Source: a virus
DNA length: 64,000 nucleotides
Direction: 5' to 3' (one strand)
IMG/VR virus record: IMGVR_UViG_3300024346_000031
Location: 1 to 64,000 of that record
The notes below the pieces were generated by a model, which had not been told where the DNA came from, searched no databases, and saw only the letters and a list, made by a program, of their open reading frames with translations. The position numbers were made by a program, and so were the translations under genes. This document shows, in pieces, positions 17,901-26,554 of this stretch. Position 1 is the first letter of the stretch, and the number at the start of each line of letters is the position of its first letter.

Positions 17901-19910
17901 ACCAAAGGAAGGCCTATGTATTAATTTTAGAATAGCCTCTCCAAATCTTATGAATGGTTTTTCCTCTAATTCAAGAACAACGGCTATTTTATTGAAGTAA
18001 TCGTTATATCCTGATGAAATAGTATCTATATAGTTAGACACTTTTTTTATTTTAGACCAACCATTTTCTGTTCTAACTACTACATCACCTATGTTGTTTT
18101 CTAGTTTTTCCCTTTGATCAACTTCCATTATTAATCTATTTCCAGAATAAGAAGAACCTCCTTCAAAATTAAAGATGGTACCTATTAAAGAACTGCCCGT
18201 AGAATTTTTTATTTCTATAGGACTATAATCTAAGCTTGGTGATTGGAATTCAAATGAAAACTTAGTATCATGATCACCATATGAAGATGATCTAACAAAT
18301 ATGTACTCGTCTATTTGAGTGACCCTGAACGCTCTGTTTCTAAAATTACTTAGACAACCAATAATTGCATTACTTATTTCACTAGGATCACCCGTTGCAT
18401 TAAAATAAAAAGTATCATAACCCGTTATATTATCTATATCATTGTAATAGTAATAGTCACCTGGGTTAGGAACAGATGGATAACCTATAGCCGCAATTAT
18501 TTCATCATGTTTTCCATTAGTGTCAGTCTTAGTTCCACTTGGGTGATAAAATTTTATAATATCACCGTTTTTGAATTCAGATAATATTTTAAAGTATGAA
18601 CTTGAGTATCCTGGATTAGATGTTGAAAAAGCTGTATCCTGTAAAAAGTCTCTACCTGGTCCAAAAAACTTACCTATGTTTATTTCTGTTTTAGATAATC
18701 TTATTTTACCAGTATCTAATTCATTAGACGAATTATCTAAGTCTTCGTTTATAGGATTATCGTTAAGTTTAAAAGAATATAGGTTTCCATCTTTATCATT
18801 AACATAATTCATATACATATTATCTTTATCAGAATAGGTATCATTGAATTCTGACATTAATAATTGAGTATCTTTATATGGAAAAAGTACACCATTTGAA
18901 TTTTTTTGAATAATATTAATGTCTTCGTAATCTTTTACATTTCTTCTTATTCTAGGAGTATTTTGCCAAGTTGCACGTTCATTGTAAACTCGATCTATAT
19001 CAGTTGATATTTTATCTAATTCTATTTTATTAATATAAAAACCTACATATCTATTAAAATCGTATTGATCGGAAGTTTCATCGTTAAATATAAATTCAAT
19101 GTTGATTATATTAGGATATATTATTCCATTTCTTTCATATCCTTGTGTAATAAATTGTTCAAAATGCTTTAATGGAGCAGCTGATGAATAGAAATCAGAT
19201 AATAATTCACTTTTGCTTCCAAATGAACCTGAGTTCATTAATATACCATTAAATTTAGTGTAAGAATCATCTTCATAATTCATAGTTAGCCCTCCTGTTG
19301 GAAAGTTTAAATCGGAAACGTATTTTCTTAAGTATGACCCGACTTTGCTAGATTCTGTTAAGTCGAATGTTTTAATTATTGTTGATTTCTCAAACATATC
19401 AATTAAATATTCGTCTTTAGTAAATGGGTATTTAGCCTTTGATTTATCTATTTTGTAATTTATAGGGTCGTTTATTTTAAAAATTACAAAATACTCAGGC
19501 AAATCTTTCTTTAAGTATATCGGAGCAAAGTAAGATAACCTTTCTTCGTATTGTTTAGAAGGAAAGTATCGAGCTCCGCTAAAGTATTCTGAAAAATCAT
19601 ACTGATCTTTATAATCATTAGAAGTCTTTGTTTTAGATAAAGTTTCATTTAATGAAAATGCTATTTCATTTGGAGTTTTACCGTTACCATAAAAGTTATA
19701 AAGGTTAGCTGGATGAGTTATACCAGGATTAACTGAGAATTTTTTATATTTATCGTCTGCTAATTCTGAAGATACTTCAATTGAATCTAACCACATTTGA
19801 TCGGATTCATTAACTGTAAGTTTTACATTTGTTGTTAATTTAGGGTTAGTCCTGATTAACTGAAAACTAGTAGTATCATTTAATATTTTATTATACTTTA
19901 TATTTTTCAT
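14913..19910 (-). CDS. Giant virion structural protein (baseplate/fibre), family not recognised
   Basis: At 1665 aa this is the longest gene here. It begins MKNIKYNKILNDTTSFQLIR and is rich in Tyr, Asp, Asn and Phe, with alternating beta segments and few helices. No signal peptide, transmembrane segment or enzyme motif is visible. Repeated short elements (YxYYNDI, FDFYSSKYLNFPIND, FEYLNDEKTSKLNNSYFDVP) suggest a multi-domain beta architecture. It is flanked at 2-6 bp by the 1182-aa and 1111-aa genes, so all three are probably one translational unit. Location among tail genes suggests a baseplate wedge or fibre-network component. Confidence 0.55.
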   Translation of the reverse strand: MKNIKYNKILNDTTSFQLIRTNPKLTTNVKLTVNESDQMWLDSIEVSSELADDKYKKFSVNPGITHPANLYNFYGNGKTPNEIAFSLNETLSKTKTSNDYKDQYDFSEYFSGARYFPSKQYEERLSYFAPIYLKKDLPEYFVIFKINDPINYKIDKSKAKYPFTKDEYLIDMFEKSTIIKTFDLTESSKVGSYLRKYVSDLNFPTGGLTMNYEDDSYTKFNGILMNSGSFGSKSELLSDFYSSAAPLKHFEQFITQGYERNGIIYPNIINIEFIFNDETSDQYDFNRYVGFYINKIELDKISTDIDRVYNERATWQNTPRIRRNVKDYEDINIIQKNSNGVLFPYKDTQLLMSEFNDTYSDKDNMYMNYVNDKDGNLYSFKLNDNPINEDLDNSSNELDTGKIRLSKTEINIGKFFGPGRDFLQDTAFSTSNPGYSSSYFKILSEFKNGDIIKFYHPSGTKTDTNGKHDEIIAAIGYPSVPNPGDYYYYNDIDNITGYDTFYFNATGDPSEISNAIIGCLSNFRNRAFRVTQIDEYIFVRSSSYGDHDTKFSFEFQSPSLDYSPIEIKNSTGSSLIGTIFNFEGGSSYSGNRLIMEVDQREKLENNIGDVVVRTENGWSKIKKVSNYIDTISSGYNDYFNKIAVVLELEEKPFIRFGEAILKLIHRPSFGFVSFLPIRDFDFDFYSSKYLNFPINDLYQFYYIPSKTNILKEGSTYQVYGRGSSITWNGASYSGGDVFGPISTGDPKFYDIESGNPVVSYEDVDLTSNVGSSVIPYNDQNQEIQDFEGFFLLKDPSKVVDEENNEQFNRRERYLNGITQTEYDYYKENYTKDFSLESKLIPYITKWSLLNGKDARNNPYRLNDELIFGFNNFSPSHDDTTQNPSNFTHEWFYLESRFEYLNDEKTSKLNNSYFDVPLDESKLLSEEDYFINYFTYTPSFAGKEVGETQTRYSIISKNEVSQFETFLKGFKVSFEDVINVNDLGADRKPISNPSTTRFENYKFSCILKTVKEDINDDTKPPIKYRSIEHKDFKFILIVIELQIGSYDNIGDLWKELAEQDLSGITSVKTSNFLSPDPLDPFNQLYNTVNGDYRISFENEPSTGIDISNITYSLLYSLKHKKYNNILDNYSNIKLSSKVDLGPSGAFLGGSNLIETIDNPNILNYPSNILDEVVKSKSDTFIIPRFKSISTDSFLDTQTGFTPLLNNGVLKAVSNGLEIKNLPSGVNISLTSNVSSFAGNIPTGIPTPVYRDLFTFKSMVSGEGYYEKIIEKLSFARFKQYVNELNDFIEYESWELDSSGTPTQIASPKYYIEIPDNETIIKKQGLAALYDSNRPSNFSFIETIGYDYYTSKLDNNYEINRYKGTFEPIFTDVLFFNSSYTFTKNVTLKNLDLANVSYNTSVDSFGTIENFSHIKISPIKILDLEANDSFEPRYELIDEIAIGKKPYFLFNSNWEFGFHHGYLDKSSSKPVAGSLRIEEDDSFIGKLINLPNEVSLENYNVLELSELELLENVNLDNIEIVSKETSKGIEGFINLNNILTRYFTDSGISNKFYEYLVNEEQYLGPYESIDEYVNKYIKLNILKLYETQELFFYTKQDRKLVSQLQTPDNSNNIKFVSLDDNQRNEQDFFINKNLEINKYERLILRFSFNKNSESGTLVSPKIKMKFI

Positions 19911-19916
19911 CTATTT

Positions 19917-22900
19917 CTAGAAAGAAGCACTTGAAAGACCGCTTGCTGGAATAATTGGTGCATCTAAACTGGTTACTTTTTTATATTGACAATTAACTTT
20001 TAAATCAAAAGAAAATGGTACATCATCTTTTATATAGATATCTATCCCTAGTTTCTTAGAATATTTTATATTAGTTAATGCCCCATTGGTTCTGTAACCT
20101 CCAACATTTCCTAATTTGTCAGAACATCTGAATTGAAATAGTATTGGGATATTTAAAGAATTTTCCGAGCCCGTTATAATTTCTTTATAAGAAAGTCTTG
20201 GGTGATTTCCTTCAACTGATATGGTTTCATAATTTAAAGGAAAAGGATATAGATAAGCTCCACATGTATATTTACCTATTAAGTATTCGTCATTTGGTAT
20301 AAACCCTAGTTTAATAGGATAATCTTCATCGCTTCTAAGTGGATTACTGACAGGTATATTAGGTAAACGTCTAGTTACTTGATTTAAATAATTTACTCCA
20401 AATACGTTTGTTCTATCTGTTTCAGAAGTTTCAAAATGAAGTGCGTGTGAAAATTTATAATAAACTTGATTTGAAACAGATACCGGTGTATTGAATAAAG
20501 GTCTAAATAAATCTTCTCCTTGAGTACCTGTAGAAAAATCCCATGAGTTTCCTAACGATTGTATTTCAGGATGGTCTACGTGTATACAAAATTCGCTTAT
20601 TACACCTCCATCTTCAGGAAGACCTGTTACATCTGTTGTTCCTTTCCATACATTCGACCGCGTACCTCCATCCGGATACGTTGCAGTAACACCAGGAGTA
20701 AAAGGTAAATAGTTACCGCCATTGTATGGAACGGTGTCTGAACCTACAGTTTGTCCATTAAAAGTATAACCTCCTAAATAATTCTCAAAAGTATCATATA
20801 AAGAATTAGATAATCCAAAATCTTTATATCTTGAATATAAAACTTGACTTTTAACTTGAGAAGATTGATTACCGGGCGATTGTTTAATACTACCTAATTC
20901 TGAACTTCCTATTTCAGTTATGCTTAAAGAAGGTAAATCGTACCTACGGTTAACGTGATAATCCTGATCGGGATTAGCCGATGGATCAGATAAAGGAGCT
21001 GCTTCGTCTATTCCTCCCATTAGTAAAGATATCAGCTCTAAAGAGGTTGCAGATGAATTTTCTATAGAAAGAATATATTGTGATGTAATAATTTGTCCTT
21101 CATTGTATACAGTTGTACCTCCAGTTGTATCTTTTATAAGATCTTTATAAAATCCAGCGAAAAGATCTACAGTTTGACCATTTTTTATTTCTGTACTATC
21201 GCCGTTTGGTGAAATTACTGATACTTTTATTACACCTTTTGCTTCAGATATCGATTGCTGTAAAGATTCTAGACTAGATTGAACGCTTCTTAATTGTTCA
21301 AATAGATCTACGACGTTTCCTTCGTTTGTAAAAAATCCACTTGATATATCCTTGGCTTGATGAGCAAAGAATCTTTCACCTGTTGTAAATTGAGAATCTA
21401 AGTGTAAATCAAGACCTTTAGCGTTCAATTCATCTTGAAATTCTATTCTAGATTTTTCAGCTATGAATCGGGTTGCAATTGCATTTCCCTCTTCTTCTGA
21501 TTCTATTTCTGAAGGAAACTCTACCTGAACGGACTCTGACCAATCGGATTGAGCTGAGTTTTCAGGCCAACCTGCTTCTGAAATAGACTTAACTTGTAAT
21601 TCTAGTATTTCACCTTTTCTAATTGTTATCGCTAATTGATTCACATTTACTGCGTCTGCGTCTGAAACGTTTTCATCTGCCCATTCATATAAACCTGTAT
21701 TCTCATTAAGAGTTCTACTTTTTGATTTAGTTAATCGTTCAGTCCATGGAGAAAATACTGCAAATTTCTTAGTACCATTGCTTTCCACAAACTCGCTTTG
21801 AGTAGCATTAGCGGCAGTTCCTTTTTTGCTTAAGTATCTAAACCTATATTTAAATTGAACAATCTCTTGTTTTCCGTATTGGCTAGGTTTGGCTTCAGGT
21901 ATTTGCCAAAATCCTCTAACTTGATATTTAGAAGAAGTAACAAATTGAGGTGTTGTTGCAACAGTCAAAGTAACATCTCTAACTAAGGTAGATATTCTAT
22001 CCTGTAATACTTTCCTATCCTCTGTTTTCTTTTTAATTTCTTTTTCTATACGTTGTTTTTCAGCTTGCGTCTTTACCTTAGTTGTAATTTCAGCTTTTAA
22101 ATCAGTTATTTTTCTATCTGTTTCTTTTTGCTGGGAAAGAGCGTCTTCTTTTTCTTTTATCTTAGATTTTAATTGTAACGTGTTTTCTGCCTCTTTTATA
22201 TGAGAATCTATTTGAATAACCTGAAAATTACCTGAGTCTAGGACTGGCGCATCAGGCGTTTCTGCTAAAATAGCAGGTATCTTTTTATCTTTTGCTAAAT
22301 TTAGTAGAATTAATCCAAAATCAGAAACAAAATTATTGTAATAATCTTCTAAAGTACTTTCACTATCATCATCTAATGGAATAGTTAATTCATTAGTATA
22401 TACACCAAATCCTTTTGAATATGAATCAACTGTTAAGTTTTGTTTTTTACTTATGGGTTTTGCAAAAACTATTTCTCTTTCATTAAAACCTACGTTTACT
22501 TGTAACTCTGGAATTACGTATACACTAGGCTTTATCTTAAGGATAGATGCGCCTATAGTAATAGGATCTACTCCAAACACAGATTCTAAAACAACTTCGG
22601 TGTTTGTTGCGTTTACAGAAGTTACTTCATATTCGGAATCTTCTTTCGTAATTAGTCTATCTCCTACTGAAATAAACAAAGCTCCTTCTTCATCTGAAAG
22701 AACATCCGAATATTGTAATGTATTTAATATGTATTTTCTTCTTATGACAGAGACATCTGACCCAGTTGTATTGTCAGTTATTTCTTCTTCTAAAATTCTA
22801 AGTACATCAAAATCTCCTCTGTATCTATTGATTCCAACAGGTAAGTCAACAATATTATCGTCTTCTACATAATCTATTCCTTCTGCTTCTAAATCATCTA

Positions 22901-23465
22901 TAACAGTGTCTAAATCTAAATTATTAACACCTTTATAATTCGTATCAAAATAACTTAGATCATCGTCTAAGATAGAATTAATAATTATTCTTTTTACTGA
23001 AAATCTATTAATATCATCAGTTACAATAGAACTTATATCTAAACTAACAAAAAGAAGAGGATTTAAAAAGGATTCAAAAAACCAGTTGTTTTTAACTCTA
23101 AAATCCGTTGGTACTGTGAAAGTGGTTTCATCGATGCTTTCTAACTCACTAATTAGTGAAGATATTTTTTGTAATTCAAATTTCCTTACATCTCCATTCT
23201 CAGATTTAATACCTATTACATCGTCATTATTGTTTATTAAAGTATTAAAATTGTTATTGATATCTTCTATTTTACCTTTCATGTATCCAAAGGATGGTAC
23301 ACTTATGTTATATTTAGAACCATCATCTTTAGTTTGACTAACGTCTACATTGTCAGATTTAGATATTAAAATATTATTTAAGCTATACAAAAAAGAATTC
23401 ATGTTATCAATGTCAACTGATAATCTATTTAGTACGTCCTGTAATGAATTTTGTGTTTTAGGCAT
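19917..23465 (-). CDS. Large structural protein with central coiled coil and FN3/Ig-like domains
   Basis: A 1182-aa protein. It starts MPKTQNSLQDVLNRLSVDID with a heptad-like helix. A strongly charged coiled coil spans about residues 425-510 (EAENTLQLKSKIKEKEDALS, KITDLKAEITTKVKTQAEKQ). The next ~170 residues have an FN3-like pattern: SKYQVRGFWQIPEAKPS, EIVQFKYRFRYLSKKG, VNQLAITIRKGEILELQVKS. The C-terminal part is beta-rich and ends IIPASGLSSASF. Probable baseplate or fibre-base protein; no T4 counterpart can be named. Confidence 0.55.
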   Translation of the reverse strand: MPKTQNSLQDVLNRLSVDIDNMNSFLYSLNNILISKSDNVDVSQTKDDGSKYNISVPSFGYMKGKIEDINNNFNTLINNNDDVIGIKSENGDVRKFELQKISSLISELESIDETTFTVPTDFRVKNNWFFESFLNPLLFVSLDISSIVTDDINRFSVKRIIINSILDDDLSYFDTNYKGVNNLDLDTVIDDLEAEGIDYVEDDNIVDLPVGINRYRGDFDVLRILEEEITDNTTGSDVSVIRRKYILNTLQYSDVLSDEEGALFISVGDRLITKEDSEYEVTSVNATNTEVVLESVFGVDPITIGASILKIKPSVYVIPELQVNVGFNEREIVFAKPISKKQNLTVDSYSKGFGVYTNELTIPLDDDSESTLEDYYNNFVSDFGLILLNLAKDKKIPAILAETPDAPVLDSGNFQVIQIDSHIKEAENTLQLKSKIKEKEDALSQQKETDRKITDLKAEITTKVKTQAEKQRIEKEIKKKTEDRKVLQDRISTLVRDVTLTVATTPQFVTSSKYQVRGFWQIPEAKPSQYGKQEIVQFKYRFRYLSKKGTAANATQSEFVESNGTKKFAVFSPWTERLTKSKSRTLNENTGLYEWADENVSDADAVNVNQLAITIRKGEILELQVKSISEAGWPENSAQSDWSESVQVEFPSEIESEEEGNAIATRFIAEKSRIEFQDELNAKGLDLHLDSQFTTGERFFAHQAKDISSGFFTNEGNVVDLFEQLRSVQSSLESLQQSISEAKGVIKVSVISPNGDSTEIKNGQTVDLFAGFYKDLIKDTTGGTTVYNEGQIITSQYILSIENSSATSLELISLLMGGIDEAAPLSDPSANPDQDYHVNRRYDLPSLSITEIGSSELGSIKQSPGNQSSQVKSQVLYSRYKDFGLSNSLYDTFENYLGGYTFNGQTVGSDTVPYNGGNYLPFTPGVTATYPDGGTRSNVWKGTTDVTGLPEDGGVISEFCIHVDHPEIQSLGNSWDFSTGTQGEDLFRPLFNTPVSVSNQVYYKFSHALHFETSETDRTNVFGVNYLNQVTRRLPNIPVSNPLRSDEDYPIKLGFIPNDEYLIGKYTCGAYLYPFPLNYETISVEGNHPRLSYKEIITGSENSLNIPILFQFRCSDKLGNVGGYRTNGALTNIKYSKKLGIDIYIKDDVPFSFDLKVNCQYKKVTSLDAPIIPASGLSSASF

Positions 23466-23470
23466 TTTTT

Positions 23471-25576
23471 CTATCTTATTTTATCTACTTCAAAGTTTAA
23501 TAACATATTATCTGTACATGTTATTTTTAAAATAGGTGTATCGTTTGGTTGGAAATCTAGGTCAGTTAGATTTATTATATTTTTACCGAATGGACCTAAT
23601 CCTATTTTATTAGTTGCATCAGTATATATTTTAACATTGTAAATGTTTACATCTATAGGATCTTCGAATATTAATTCTAAAGATTGGCCTTTAGACCAAT
23701 TGTTACTTGTATCATCTATAAAAATATCTAGATCTCTAGATAAAGTTATACCTAACCCTGCGTTTTCATGTTTAATATAGTTAGTGTATTTCCCAAGTTT
23801 TACATTATTGTTAGTAAACACATTCGTTAAAGAATTATTTTCTATGTTATACTCTTGATTTGAATTAATTATTTTAAGTCTATTTGGAATAGTCTTATCA
23901 AGAGTTATTCCAGGACCTGCTTTAATTACGTCTAAATTATATGAAACTTCTATTGAGGTATTTCCATTTATGATATCATTTACTCTACTATTTACGCTTT
24001 CTATCATTTCAACAACGGCGTTGGTATTATTGAATAATGCTTGATTTGCATTTAATGAGGTTTCTAGATTAGAGACCCTTATGCTTAGTTCATTTAAGTC
24101 TTCTTGGTTTAGTAATAAATCTTTTAAACCTTCTACTTCTGTTTGTAAATTATTTAATTCAAGAAGTTTGTCTGAATATAACACTTGAAGTTGTTTAAAC
24201 TGTGTCAGTACATCTAAAAATAGATCCATAGAAAAAGTTGAATAATCGTTTATTGATTTTTCAACTAAAACATTTTCAACAGAGGTGTCTAATTTTAAAT
24301 TTGGTTTATGAGAAAACGCGTTTCCATTAGTTCCGTTTAACGGATCTGGCATATATTTAGTGATAGGAGGAATTATAAATTCTAAACCGTCCTGTTCTAC
24401 TTTGTCTAAAAATAAAACTCCATATAAATTAGTTTTAGGATCTATCGGATTACCACTTGAATCTAAATTGTTAGGATCAAATACATCGTAATAAATTAAA
24501 ACCGCGTTGTATTCAAAGTTTTTATTATTTACATAATCATTTAACTGAGTGAAAGCTTTTATTTCTTGATTTTCAGCAGCTAATTTATAATTCTGTAAAT
24601 CAAAGTCTATACATATTCCATCTAAAGTATTTCTAACGTATTCAACCGACGTAGATCCAAACTGCTTTCTTATTAATTGATCTTCAGATACGTCATATTC
24701 TCCAGTTGAATTATAATCATCTGTAAAATATGAATTATTAGTAAGTTCAGTATACCAATTACCTGGCAATAAAGATGCTGGATCAGTAGGATCATCTGTA
24801 ATCTCTGTGTTTACGCTTCCGTCATCTTTATCATAAAAAGCTTTCAGGCTTAAACCAAATGGATTTATCTCGTCGTAATGTCTGCCTTTTAAGTATTCTA
24901 TGTCTAAAGGGTCAGGTGGATTATTAGTTATAGTTTGATTAGGGTAATAGTTTTCATCTTTTACAGATTTAAACAATACATAAGGAGTAGTACCGACATT
25001 AGTTGGTACATGTAAAAATATTTCGGTATAGGCATTATCAGCTGACCTAATAGAATTAACGACGTCGATATCAGCTACATACTGAACCATTCGTTTATAC
25101 GTAGAAGTAGGATCATCTGGTTCTACAAATCTTTTATCTGTTCCTAAGGAATCTACATTTTTTTGGAGGTTATTAGCATCTGTAAATCTAATAGAGCCAA
25201 GTTCTTTTGCCCATTTAAAAAATACCCTTTCAGCTACTGTTAGCTTATTTTCATAGTTGTAATCATTTTGACTAACAAGCAATGCTTCTAAATTAAGAGC
25301 ATAATTTTGAAAACTCTCTGCTAAGTTTATATTGTTGTCGGGGTTAAGGCCTTCTATTATTGGACTTTCTCCTGGTGCTAAGAACTGTATTTTATTATCA
25401 GTAGCTAAAGTATCGGGCGTACCTATTTCAGGAAGTCTTACTAGTGCAAATTTAGAATATCTAACCCCATTAGGATTATTAGTTAAATTTAATTGTATGT
25501 CTTCAATTGAACTTTGAAAATTATATAATATACCTTTCTTGTTCTGTATTGGTTTTATTAAAGGTGTAACTGCCAT
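23471..25576 (-). CDS. Putative baseplate/tail structural protein with coiled coil
   Basis: A 701-aa protein beginning MAVTPLIKPIQNKKGILYNF. The N-terminal 150 residues contain KLTVAERVFFKWAKELGSIR; residues ~475-560 are a leucine-heptad coiled coil (LLELNNLQTEVEGLKDLLLN, LSIRVSNLETSLNANQ), and a small beta domain closes the protein (LTDLDFQPNDTPILKITC). No enzyme motif. Gap to the next upstream gene is 18 bp and to the downstream gene 5 bp, so it belongs to the tail operon. The exact tail role is not determinable from the sequence. Confidence 0.5.
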   Translation of the reverse strand: MAVTPLIKPIQNKKGILYNFQSSIEDIQLNLTNNPNGVRYSKFALVRLPEIGTPDTLATDNKIQFLAPGESPIIEGLNPDNNINLAESFQNYALNLEALLVSQNDYNYENKLTVAERVFFKWAKELGSIRFTDANNLQKNVDSLGTDKRFVEPDDPTSTYKRMVQYVADIDVVNSIRSADNAYTEIFLHVPTNVGTTPYVLFKSVKDENYYPNQTITNNPPDPLDIEYLKGRHYDEINPFGLSLKAFYDKDDGSVNTEITDDPTDPASLLPGNWYTELTNNSYFTDDYNSTGEYDVSEDQLIRKQFGSTSVEYVRNTLDGICIDFDLQNYKLAAENQEIKAFTQLNDYVNNKNFEYNAVLIYYDVFDPNNLDSSGNPIDPKTNLYGVLFLDKVEQDGLEFIIPPITKYMPDPLNGTNGNAFSHKPNLKLDTSVENVLVEKSINDYSTFSMDLFLDVLTQFKQLQVLYSDKLLELNNLQTEVEGLKDLLLNQEDLNELSIRVSNLETSLNANQALFNNTNAVVEMIESVNSRVNDIINGNTSIEVSYNLDVIKAGPGITLDKTIPNRLKIINSNQEYNIENNSLTNVFTNNNVKLGKYTNYIKHENAGLGITLSRDLDIFIDDTSNNWSKGQSLELIFEDPIDVNIYNVKIYTDATNKIGLGPFGKNIINLTDLDFQPNDTPILKITCTDNMLLNFEVDKIR

Positions 25577-25594
25577 TTACATTAGTTTCTTTTT

Positions 25595-26518
25595 TTATGA
25601 TAACGTCATATTAATATTAGACTTAACCATTATTCTATCAGCCGATGTTGAGTCTAAAATATAAATCATATCTACATTTGATGCGTATTCGGCGATACTA
25701 CCAGGTGTTATGCCTAATGTAGATGTTCCATCATGTAAAGTGATAGGCTGACTTGTGTTTTGATTAGTTCCTGCTTCAATATAGAAAGGTAACAGCGCTG
25801 TGTTAATATCGGTTATTATGCTAGTTATACTCGGCTGTCCTTGTTCTTTTATATTTACTAAAAATATACTAAACACTGTATCTTGTGCTGGAGGGTTAGC
25901 TGCATCAAAATCTAATTTTATTTTTAATTCTGAAATACTTCCAACTATAGAACCACCAGTATATACAGAAGGATCTGCATCTAATGTTACAAAAATATTT
26001 TGTCTAGATGTATCCGTTAAGTTAATTACACCTTCAGCAACTCCTCCGTTATCCGAAAGAGTAACTAGTATAGATTCTTTGGATTCAGAAACTGATGACA
26101 TATTATCTACTGAAGCGTTAAATGTAACGGCACCATTACTAATTAAAGAATCTGCTACGATAATACTATTAGAACTTATAGAATTTACTTGTAAAGTATC
26201 ATCTACGCTTAATAAGTCAACATTCAAATTAGATTGATTACTTCCGTTTTTAGTCAAACTTGATATGATCTGTGTTGGACTACCTGTTTGAAAAATAAAA
26301 CCCGTATCTTCCATGATTAATGAATCGGTTCTTAAAAAACTAATGGGAGTATTAGTTCCTATTGATAAGGAATTGGTATCTATTTCTAAATTGTTAACTA
26401 AGGCTTCTAAAGAATCTTTTAGAAGAAGCACGTTAGCGTTACTTATTACTCTTAAATCTACTACAAAATCTGTTTCTAAAATTTCCTGCGTAGGTATATC
26501 TATTGGTGTAAATGCCAT
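25595..26518 (-). CDS. Putative small fibre-like structural protein
   Basis: A 307-aa protein, Ser/Thr/Asn/Ile-rich and low in Lys, with repeated short beta segments (LNVDLLSVDDTLQVNSISS, SIIVADSLISNGAVTFNA) like those in trimeric phage fibres. The N-terminus MAFTPIDIPTQEILETDF resembles the conserved attachment leader of other fibres. It has its own late promoter box about 20 bp upstream. No cysteine and no catalytic motif. Confidence 0.5.
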   Translation of the reverse strand: MAFTPIDIPTQEILETDFVVDLRVISNANVLLLKDSLEALVNNLEIDTNSLSIGTNTPISFLRTDSLIMEDTGFIFQTGSPTQIISSLTKNGSNQSNLNVDLLSVDDTLQVNSISSNSIIVADSLISNGAVTFNASVDNMSSVSESKESILVTLSDNGGVAEGVINLTDTSRQNIFVTLDADPSVYTGGSIVGSISELKIKLDFDAANPPAQDTVFSIFLVNIKEQGQPSITSIITDINTALLPFYIEAGTNQNTSQPITLHDGTSTLGITPGSIAEYASNVDMIYILDSTSADRIMVKSNINMTLS

Positions 26519-26537
26519 TGTTGTTAATTATTTTAAT

Positions 26538-26545
26538 TATTTATA
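26538..26545 (-). promoter_or_regulatory. Late promoter TATAAATA
   Basis: Exact TATAAATA on the minus strand (context CTTTATAAATAATTAAAAT), about 20 bp upstream of the ATG of the 307-aa structural gene. Confidence 0.6.
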
Positions 26546-26554
26546 AAGAATAAA

